Source: RZYP01 sp050256135 (lineage in GTDB: Bacteria; Bacillota; Negativicutes; Acidaminococcales; Acidaminococcaceae). From it: DNA of 38,027 nucleotides. Position 1 is the first letter of the stretch, and every line of letters begins with the position of its first letter. The notes beneath the pieces were generated by a model. That model made no database searches. It saw nothing but the letters and a program-made list of their open reading frames with translations, and had not been told where the DNA came from. The position numbers were made by a program, and so were the translations under genes. The DNA lies in assembly GCA_050256135.1 (NCBI GenBank), contig JBFWIF010000012.1, positions 1 to 38,027 of the forward strand, read 5' to 3'. Shown here piece after piece: positions 32,055 through 38,027 of this stretch.

Positions 32055-33135
32055 TATTCTCACTGTCCTCTAAAATGTTAACATTTTGAAAGTCGCCGGC
32101 TGCCACTGCTTGTGACTCACTTTTTATATCAATTTTCCATCCAGTAAGTTTTGCCGCTAAACGAGCATTTTGTCCCTCTTTACCAATAGCCAGAGAAAGT
32201 TGGTAATCAGGTACTACTACACGACAAATTTTATCATTTTCATCTGCTATGGCCATCAAAACTTTTGCTGGTGAAAGTGCGTTAGCGACATATTGTTCCG
32301 GATTTGAGCTATATTTAACAATATCTATTTTTTCCCCACGAAGTTCATTCACAATAGTTTGTACCCGCATGCCTTTCTGTCCAACACAAGCACCTACAGG
32401 ATCAATATTTTCATCTTTAGTATAAACGGAAATTTTGGAACGCATACCAGGCTCACGAGCAACAGACTTTATTTCTACTAGACCATCATGAATTTCAGGG
32501 ACTTCAAGTTCAAAAAGGCGTTTCAACAAACCTGGATGTGTTCTGGAAACCATTATCTGAGGTCCCTTATTGGTTTTCTTAACCTCAACTATATAGGTCT
32601 TAATTCTATCATGATGCTGATAAGTTTCACCTGGAATTTGCTCATTAGGCATTAGAATAGCTTCTGCTCTTCCTAAATCAATATAAACATTACGATTCTC
32701 TAAACGTTGAACTACGCCATTTACTATATCATTTTCCCGACTGGAAAATTTGTCAAAAACCATTCCTCTTTCAGCTTCACGAATTCTTTGTACGACAACT
32801 TGCTTAGCATTTTGTGCTGCAATCCTGCCAAAGTTTTTAGGTGTAACTTCAATTTCTACTATATCATCAACTTCATAATTAGGGTTGATTTTTCTAGCCT
32901 CATTAAGATCAATTTCCTGAGCAGAATCGGTAACTTTTTCTACAATACTTTTCCTTGCATAAACATGAATCTCACCTGTTTGCTTATTTAAATCTACACG
33001 GACATTTTGTGAAGAGCCAAAATTTTTCTTGTATGCAGTTATTAAAGCCTCTTCTACAGCTTGGTATAAAAGCTCCGGAGAGATACCCTTCTCCTTTCCT
33101 AATTCAAATATCGCTTGTACGAAATCTGCGTTCAC
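32044..33135 (-). CDS. nusA: Transcription termination/antitermination factor NusA
   Basis: NusA binds RNA polymerase and modulates pausing, termination and antitermination. The N-terminal polymerase-binding domain (about 1-125) is followed by an S1 domain (VNGVVQRLENRNVYIDLGRAEAILM), then KH1 (GACVGQKGMRVQTIVNELRGEKIDI) and KH2 (AIGKEGQNARLAAKLTGWKIDIKS). It lacks the C-terminal acidic repeats of enterobacteria, as is normal for low-GC Gram-positives (363 residues). The GTG start has AGGAGG 10 bases upstream. It is co-transcribed with rimP. Confidence 0.97.
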   Translation of the reverse strand: MNADFVQAIFELGKEKGISPELLYQAVEEALITAYKKNFGSSQNVRVDLNKQTGEIHVYARKSIVEKVTDSAQEIDLNEARKINPNYEVDDIVEIEVTPKNFGRIAAQNAKQVVVQRIREAERGMVFDKFSSRENDIVNGVVQRLENRNVYIDLGRAEAILMPNEQIPGETYQHHDRIKTYIVEVKKTNKGPQIMVSRTHPGLLKRLFELEVPEIHDGLVEIKSVAREPGMRSKISVYTKDENIDPVGACVGQKGMRVQTIVNELRGEKIDIVKYSSNPEQYVANALSPAKVLMAIADENDKICRVVVPDYQLSLAIGKEGQNARLAAKLTGWKIDIKSESQAVAAGDFQNVNILEDSENNEG

Positions 33136-33161
33136 TTAAATACTCCTCCTGTTAATAAAAT

Positions 33162-33620
33162 TTAAAAATCAATATGCGGTCTTATACTTGCAATTAATTT
33201 ACGTTCAATAACTACACTATTATCATTCAGTAAAAGAGTAATATTATCCGTATCGTGAGCAACAAGGACTGCTTCAATTGTTTTGGCACCATTCCAAGGC
33301 GTGAAGAACAGCAAGTCAACCTTTTTGCCATACATCCTTACGAAGTCTTTATCTTTTTTTAATGGTCTGTCAATACCGGGTGAAGATACTTCCAAATAAT
33401 ATTTATCCTTTATAGGATCTTTCTCATCTAAAAGTTTAGTAAGTTTTTCACTAACATATTGACAATCATCAATTTCAATTCCACCTGGTTTGTCAATATA
33501 AACACGTAGATACCAATCTTTTTCACGAACATATTCAATATCAACTAGATCTAAATCCGTTCCTTCAATAATCGGTAAAACCAATGCTGTAATCAATTCT
33601 TCAAGTTTTTCCCTTTGCAT
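33162..33620 (-). CDS. rimP: Ribosome maturation factor RimP
   Basis: RimP is needed for 30S subunit maturation. The 152-residue chain has DLDLVDIEYVREKDWYLRVYIDKPGGI, the DCQYVSEKL helix and LEVSSPGIDRPL, the family hallmark, followed by an SH3-like C-terminal domain. The ATG follows a run of six to seven Gs, an unusual but strong ribosome site. It is the first gene of the long ribosome-assembly operon, with a promoter at 33834-33861 and a leader of about 210 bases. Confidence 0.95.
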   Translation of the reverse strand: MQREKLEELITALVLPIIEGTDLDLVDIEYVREKDWYLRVYIDKPGGIEIDDCQYVSEKLTKLLDEKDPIKDKYYLEVSSPGIDRPLKKDKDFVRMYGKKVDLLFFTPWNGAKTIEAVLVAHDTDNITLLLNDNSVVIERKLIASIRPHIDF

Positions 33621-33644
33621 AAAAACCCCCCCTGCTCTTCTCTT

Positions 33645-33707
33645 AAAAAGGTTGTTAGTAAACGAAAGAGCTGGCTAACCAAACAATAATAGTGTAGCTC
33701 GCTCTTC
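33645..33707 (-). promoter_or_regulatory. Possible attenuator in the rimP-nusA leader
   Basis: On the minus strand an imperfect stem (33695-33707 with 33664-33677) overlaps a second possible stem, GGTTAG (33675-33680) with CTAAC-AA-CC (33650-33658), which is followed by five Ts. The two are mutually exclusive, as in antiterminator/terminator pairs. The terminator stem is short and its loop long, so this is tentative. Confidence 0.3.
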
Positions 33708-33782
33708 ATCGTTATTTGTTGGTAATTTATTGCTTACTATGCTAATTTCAAATGTAATCAGACAACCTAAACAATATAATTA

Positions 33783-33806
33783 GAGCGACGTCTTTCAACG
33801 CCGCTC
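33783..33806 (-). other. Leader hairpin of the rimP operon
   Basis: A 9-bp stem with a 6-base loop, complete only in minus-strand RNA, where the one non-Watson-Crick position is a G-U pair. It lies about 25 bases after the predicted transcription start and has no T tract. Confidence 0.5.
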
Positions 33807-33833
33807 ATGAATTAATAGTTTGTTATTGTGTCT

Positions 33834-33861
33834 ATTATAACATAATTCAGTAAAATAGCAA
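33834..33861 (-). promoter_or_regulatory. Promoter of the rimP-nusA-infB operon
   Basis: On the minus strand TTGCTA (33856-33861), a 16-base spacer ending in TGT and a perfect TATAAT (33834-33839), an extended -10 promoter. It lies between polC and rimP; I see no clear intrinsic terminator for polC in the gap 33621-33914. Confidence 0.7.
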
Positions 33862-33914
33862 ATAAATGTTTTAGCTTAGCTTAATTATAATATGATATAT
33901 CTTATGTATTTGCC

Positions 33915-36900
33915 TTAACTAAATAAGCCAATCTGATCAGTTTCCGGCATACCTTCAAGGGAACCATGCGTAGCCAGAGCATCGACAGCAGACTTAGGTA
34001 TACCAGCACGCGTTTTTAAATCCTCTTGAGAAATAAACGGTTGTCCTTCCCTAGCTTTGGCAATATTATCGGCTGCAGTTTCTCCAATGCCTGCAAGTCC
34101 TGCTAAAGGAGGGAGCAAACCTTTAGGTGTAACAATGAACTTGTGCGGATCTGATTTGTATATATCGACACGCTCAAATTCGTAACCTCTGCTTATCATT
34201 TCAATTGCCAGTTCCATATATGTAGCTGTATCTTTATCGTTAACTTTGGCCGCATTACCTAGCGAATATACTTCTTTGACATATTTTTTCATGTAATCTA
34301 ACCCATTTAATACTAACGCAGCATCAAATTTTGGAGCCCGTACTGTGAAATAAGCAGCGTAAAATTCTTTAGGATGATGGACCTTGCAATAAGCAATCCT
34401 ATAAGCCATCATAACATATGCAACAGCGTGGGCCTTAGGAAATAAATATTGAACCTTGTGACAAGATTCAATATACCAGTCCGGCACATTAGCTTTTTTC
34501 ATACTATCCAACAAATCATCAGGAAGACCTTGTTTATGCGCCTTACCTTTTCGGCAGGCCTCCATTATTTTAAACGCCTTACTAGGATCAACACCCTTTG
34601 CAATCAAAGATGTCATAATGTCATCTCTAGTTGAGATGGTATCATCAACAGGCACTCCTGATTTAATCAAATCCTGAGCGTTATTCAGCCAAACATCTGT
34701 TCCATGTGAATACCCACTGACACGGACTATATCGCTAAAATTCTTCGGCTGTACATCCTTTATCATTTGTCTTACAAAATGGGTGCCGAATTCAGGTATG
34801 CCATAGGTGCCAACATCACTATTGATTTGTGAGGCAGTAACGCCAAGTGATTCCGTAGAAGAAAATAGTGACATAGTTGCTGGATCACCAAAAGGAATAC
34901 TTTTTGCCGGCATGCCAATCATATCCTCAAGCATACGTATGACCGTCGGATCATCATGGCCAAGTATGTCCAGTTTAACGAGCCTGTCATTAATTGAATG
35001 ATAATCAAAATGGGTAGTAATGGTGCCGGAATTTTTATCATCAGCTGGATATTGAACTGGGGTTATATAGTGAATATCCATATCACGCGGTACAACCATA
35101 ATACCGCCAGGGTGTTGGCCGGTAGTACGTTTAATGCCAGAAAAGCCAGAGATAATACCATCAACAAATGCGTTTCTTACCTCTTTGCCCTTATTATCAT
35201 AATATTTTTTGACAAAACCATAGGCAGTTTTATCAGCTATTGTTGCAATAGTGCCAGCACGAAAAACATTATCACGGCCGAATAAATCTTCTGTATATTT
35301 ATGTGCCTGTGGCTGATATACGCCCGAGAAGTTCAAATCAATATCAGGCACCTTATCGCCATTAAAACCCATAAACACGGCAAATGGAATATCATGTCCA
35401 TCTCTTACCATAGGTGTTTCGCATTCAGGGCAATTCTTTTCTGGCAAATCGAATCCGGATCCGTAACTGTTATCAGTAATAAATTCACTATGGCGGCAAT
35501 GAGGACAACGATAGTGAGGTTTCAATGGATTAACCTCAGTTATATCAATCATCGTCGCAACAAAAGATGACCCTACTGATCCCCTAGAACCGACAAGATA
35601 ACCATCATCCAACGATTTTTTTACTAGTTTGTGTGCAATAAAATATAGAACGGCAAAACCATTACCGATAATTGATTTAAGTTCCATTTCAAGACGGTCA
35701 TTGACAATCTGTGGTAAATCATCACCATACCATTCATGCGCTCTTTGATAAGTCATCTCCCTGATTTTTCGTTCTGCTCCTGGTATGATTGGTGAATATA
35801 ATTGATCACGGTCAGGAATTGGCTTAAACTTTTCTATTTGTTCACTAATAAGATTTGGATTAGTTACAACAACCTCGAATGCAGCTTCATCGCCTAAATA
35901 TCTGAATTCTTCAATCATTTCTTCAGTAGTACGCAAATACAATGGAGCCTGCAGGTCGGCGTCACTATATCCCTGTCCCGCTTGCAAAATACGACGCAAT
36001 ATCTCATCTTCAGGATTTAGAAAATGCACGTCACAAGTGGCAACCACAAGCTTATTGAGCTTTTTCCCTAGCAAATATATTTTCCTGTTAATATCCTCTA
36101 AATCCGCCGTATTAGTTATCTGTGGAAAAGCATTGTCACGAACTAAAAACATATTATTAGCAACTGGTTGTATTTCTAGATAGTCATAGAATTGTGCAGT
36201 TTCTATAATCTCTGCCTCAGATCTGCCATTTAAAATTGCTTGATAAAGTTCCCCCGCTTCACATGCGGAACCAATTAAAAGACCTTCCCGATACTGGCTT
36301 ATCAATTCTCGCGGTATACGTGGACGCTGTTTAGCCAAATATTTTAAATGTGAAACGGATATCAATCGATAAAGATTTCGTAATCCTTCAGGATTTTTTG
36401 CCAAAATAATTACATGATAAGAACGCTGACTATTTATGGTTGGCAATAAGTAACCTTCAACGCCAAAAATCAGTTTAAAGTCAGTATCTTCAACTTCATC
36501 GTAGGCAAAAGGAAAAGCTTGCACAACGCCATGGTCTGTAAGGGCTAAAGCAGAATGTCCCCATTTTTTGACAGTATTCATTAGGTCTTTAATTGGCGTT
36601 ACAGCGTCAAGCCTGCTCATCTTGGTATGGCAATGTAATTCTACTCTCTTAAGCGTCGATGTATCCATTCTGGTTTTCTTTGGAATGGCACATATTCCAT
36701 AGGGATTAAACATCACAATTTCATCATGCTCGTACCGGTCTGGCTTCACGTTTCCACAAACTCTTATATTCATGCCTTTTTTTAATTTAGTCTTAAATTG
36801 GTCACATTCCTTTTTTGCATCAGCGCCTTTTTCGTTGTCACCTTTAAAATCGCTAAAACGAATTTTCAGCAACAACCCGTCAGTATCATCTTTGATAGCA

Positions 36901-37658
36901 ATCTTTAATATTATTGCGCCTGTCCTTAGTTCACGCTCTTCAAAATTAACAACTGTACCTTCAACAATTACTTTATTTTCTTCTTCACTTACTTCACAAA
37001 GAGGTCGTACCTTGCCGGTAAATTTCTTACCGTAAATATTATCATCGTTAACTTTATTGGTAGTTTTTGCCACTTCTTTATGTAAAGCACGGATATAGTC
37101 TTCATCCACTACTTCGTTATTGTATTCACATACGCAATTTTCAGAAACAGAAAATTCAATATCAACATTGTTAAGTGCGAAATCATTCTCAAGGATATCA
37201 CGTAATAAAACATCAAGATGTTTTTCCGTTACATACTCAAGAATAGTATCACCTGTAAAAAGTATGTTAAGCTTCAAACCTTCTTCCAGCCATTCAGCAG
37301 CACGTAAAAGAGGTGCTGCCTCTGAGCACCTCAAACGAACTTTAGCAATAATGTCTTCCTTGTGTGCCAAAAAAGAAAAAGAATCACCTTTTCTTATATT
37401 TACGTCTCGATTAACAAGATCGACAATATTTAAGTCACAAATATTTTTTAAAGTAAAAGCTATTTTTTCTAGCAGGTCCTGACCAATTTGAACTGAAGAA
37501 TAATATTCTATGGTCAACTTTTTTTCTTTCGAATCAATAAAAACCTTAGATGGATTTATTTGTTCAAGTCTCTTCAGTTCTTCATCCAAAAAATCTTGAC
37601 CATTCAGAAAAGCAAAAAAGTGACTCTTATCAGGGCAAATAGAAACTATCTCCTTCAT
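33915..37658 (-). CDS. polC: DNA polymerase III alpha subunit PolC, lacking the exonuclease domain
   Basis: PolC is the replicative polymerase of low-GC Gram-positives. In order: an N-terminal domain, an OB fold (about 210-320), a PHP domain (from RVELHCHTKMSRLDAVTP, with TDHG), a four-Cys zinc site (CPHCRHS ... CPECETP), palm aspartates in VPDIDLNF and KLDILGHDDPT, and a C-terminal helix-hairpin-helix region. The DnaQ-like 3'-5' exonuclease normally inserted in the PHP domain is absent: FGVEGYLLPTINSQ runs straight into RSYHVIILAKN near residue 400, and no ETTG-type exonuclease motif occurs anywhere. The length of 1247, against about 1440, fits this loss. The ATG has GGAGG 7 bases upstream. 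It was probably transcribed with the mgtC-like gene. Confidence 0.95.
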   Translation of the reverse strand: MKEIVSICPDKSHFFAFLNGQDFLDEELKRLEQINPSKVFIDSKEKKLTIEYYSSVQIGQDLLEKIAFTLKNICDLNIVDLVNRDVNIRKGDSFSFLAHKEDIIAKVRLRCSEAAPLLRAAEWLEEGLKLNILFTGDTILEYVTEKHLDVLLRDILENDFALNNVDIEFSVSENCVCEYNNEVVDEDYIRALHKEVAKTTNKVNDDNIYGKKFTGKVRPLCEVSEEENKVIVEGTVVNFEERELRTGAIILKIAIKDDTDGLLLKIRFSDFKGDNEKGADAKKECDQFKTKLKKGMNIRVCGNVKPDRYEHDEIVMFNPYGICAIPKKTRMDTSTLKRVELHCHTKMSRLDAVTPIKDLMNTVKKWGHSALALTDHGVVQAFPFAYDEVEDTDFKLIFGVEGYLLPTINSQRSYHVIILAKNPEGLRNLYRLISVSHLKYLAKQRPRIPRELISQYREGLLIGSACEAGELYQAILNGRSEAEIIETAQFYDYLEIQPVANNMFLVRDNAFPQITNTADLEDINRKIYLLGKKLNKLVVATCDVHFLNPEDEILRRILQAGQGYSDADLQAPLYLRTTEEMIEEFRYLGDEAAFEVVVTNPNLISEQIEKFKPIPDRDQLYSPIIPGAERKIREMTYQRAHEWYGDDLPQIVNDRLEMELKSIIGNGFAVLYFIAHKLVKKSLDDGYLVGSRGSVGSSFVATMIDITEVNPLKPHYRCPHCRHSEFITDNSYGSGFDLPEKNCPECETPMVRDGHDIPFAVFMGFNGDKVPDIDLNFSGVYQPQAHKYTEDLFGRDNVFRAGTIATIADKTAYGFVKKYYDNKGKEVRNAFVDGIISGFSGIKRTTGQHPGGIMVVPRDMDIHYITPVQYPADDKNSGTITTHFDYHSINDRLVKLDILGHDDPTVIRMLEDMIGMPAKSIPFGDPATMSLFSSTESLGVTASQINSDVGTYGIPEFGTHFVRQMIKDVQPKNFSDIVRVSGYSHGTDVWLNNAQDLIKSGVPVDDTISTRDDIMTSLIAKGVDPSKAFKIMEACRKGKAHKQGLPDDLLDSMKKANVPDWYIESCHKVQYLFPKAHAVAYVMMAYRIAYCKVHHPKEFYAAYFTVRAPKFDAALVLNGLDYMKKYVKEVYSLGNAAKVNDKDTATYMELAIEMISRGYEFERVDIYKSDPHKFIVTPKGLLPPLAGLAGIGETAADNIAKAREGQPFISQEDLKTRAGIPKSAVDALATHGSLEGMPETDQIGLFS

Positions 37659-37689
37659 GCTTTCCTCCGTAGATTATGTAAATGTATTA

Positions 37690-38027
37690 CTAAACAATAT
37701 TTTCCAATGATATAACGCCATCTATTGCTTGAATACCAGCAATTATTTCATTAGTATTAAGGTCTTTATTAATTTTTAAAAATAACTCCAATGATATGGT
37801 ATCTTGCAGATCATCATTTTTTAGATTTATATTTCTTACCTTAATTTTTTGCTCCGTCAGATATTTTAAAATATCGCTAACTGCATCAGAATTATTATGA
37901 GCAACGATATGAATATAACGTCTTTCTATCCTAGTTGCTCCAGGAAATTTCTTTTCCCAACCGTGGAAAACAACAATTGTAACCAGCATTATTACGGTTG
38001 AAGCTATACCGATTTTTATCATGCCGC
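37690..38027 (-). CDS. MgtC/SapB family membrane protein, C-terminal part (cut by window edge)
   Basis: The frame is open past the window end, so only the last 110 or so residues are visible. They begin within a hydrophobic helix (IKIGIASTVIMLVTIVVF), as in the last membrane segment of MgtC proteins, followed by a basic hinge (EKKFPGATRIERR) and an ACT-like cytosolic domain of beta-alpha-beta pattern (YIHIVAHNN, AVSDILKYLTEQKIKV, ISLELFLKI). The methionine five bases from the edge is probably internal. MgtC-type proteins have been linked to magnesium homeostasis and survival, but the function of stand-alone homologues varies. Confidence 0.7.
   Translation of the reverse strand, partial: GMIKIGIASTVIMLVTIVVFHGWEKKFPGATRIERRYIHIVAHNNSDAVSDILKYLTEQKIKVRNINLKNDDLQDTISLELFLKINKDLNTNEIIAGIQAIDGVISLENIV

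Noticed and set aside
36772..37482. Plus-strand open frames opposite polC
   Set aside because: Shadows of the polC coding sequence without start signals.
1..38027. CRISPR array, tRNA or rRNA genes, insertion sequence or prophage
   Set aside because: No regularly spaced repeats, cloverleaf sequences, transposase/integrase genes or terminal inverted repeats were found on reading both strands.

Overview
This AT-rich 38-kb window carries about 33 genes, nearly all densely packed housekeeping genes. The gene set suggests a low-GC Gram-positive-lineage anaerobe with a Gram-negative-type envelope, most likely a member of the Negativicutes. The grounds are a PolC-type replicase, Bacillus-style SOS and ribosomal-gene organisation, phosphatidylserine/phosphatidylethanolamine synthesis, a Tad pilus remnant, and electron-bifurcating NfnAB. 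The genus is not determined. No rRNA, tRNA, CRISPR array, insertion sequence or prophage was seen.

Left part (1-8.9 kb, + strand). A cobalt/nickel ECF transporter (cbiM, cut by the window edge, then cbiQ and cbiO) ends at a strong terminator. Next is a decayed Tad/Flp pilus locus: the start of cpaB is joined to the end of cpaF, no tadB is present, tadC is intact, and a DUF192 gene and a prepilin peptidase follow. An unrecognised zinc-ribbon gene with a structured leader, prfC (RF3) and a WecG/TagA glycosyltransferase complete this part.

Middle (8.9-21.9 kb, + strand). A consensus-like promoter drives psd and pssA, followed by a membrane glycosyltransferase and a terminator. Then comes a tight eight-gene operon: a PpaX-like phosphatase, an MtnP-like phosphorylase, mtnA, an AhcY-like hydrolase, a class II aldolase, mtaD, nfnA and nfnB. 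Read together, these form a salvage route for SAM by-products. The deaminase, and specificity residues in the phosphorylase and hydrolase, suggest the route goes through inosine (6-oxopurine) forms rather than adenosine forms. A secreted two-repeat protein of unknown function and SOS-regulated lexA follow.

Right part (22.0-38.0 kb, - strand). It converges on the first part at a bidirectional terminator. In transcription order from the right edge it has an mgtC-type gene (cut by the edge), polC, the classical rimP-nusA-ylxR-ylxQ-infB-rbfA-nrnA-truB-ribF operon, rpsO with its own promoter and a pseudoknot-capable leader, hflX and a PLP-dependent YnbB-type gene.

Most interesting points: PolC lacks its proofreading exonuclease domain, with a clean join inside the PHP domain. 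The SAM by-product operon looks tuned to inosine intermediates. The long N-terminal domain of HflX carries a JAMM-like HxH-x7-SxxD motif. The Tad locus has an internal deletion scar plus a homopolymer frameshift.
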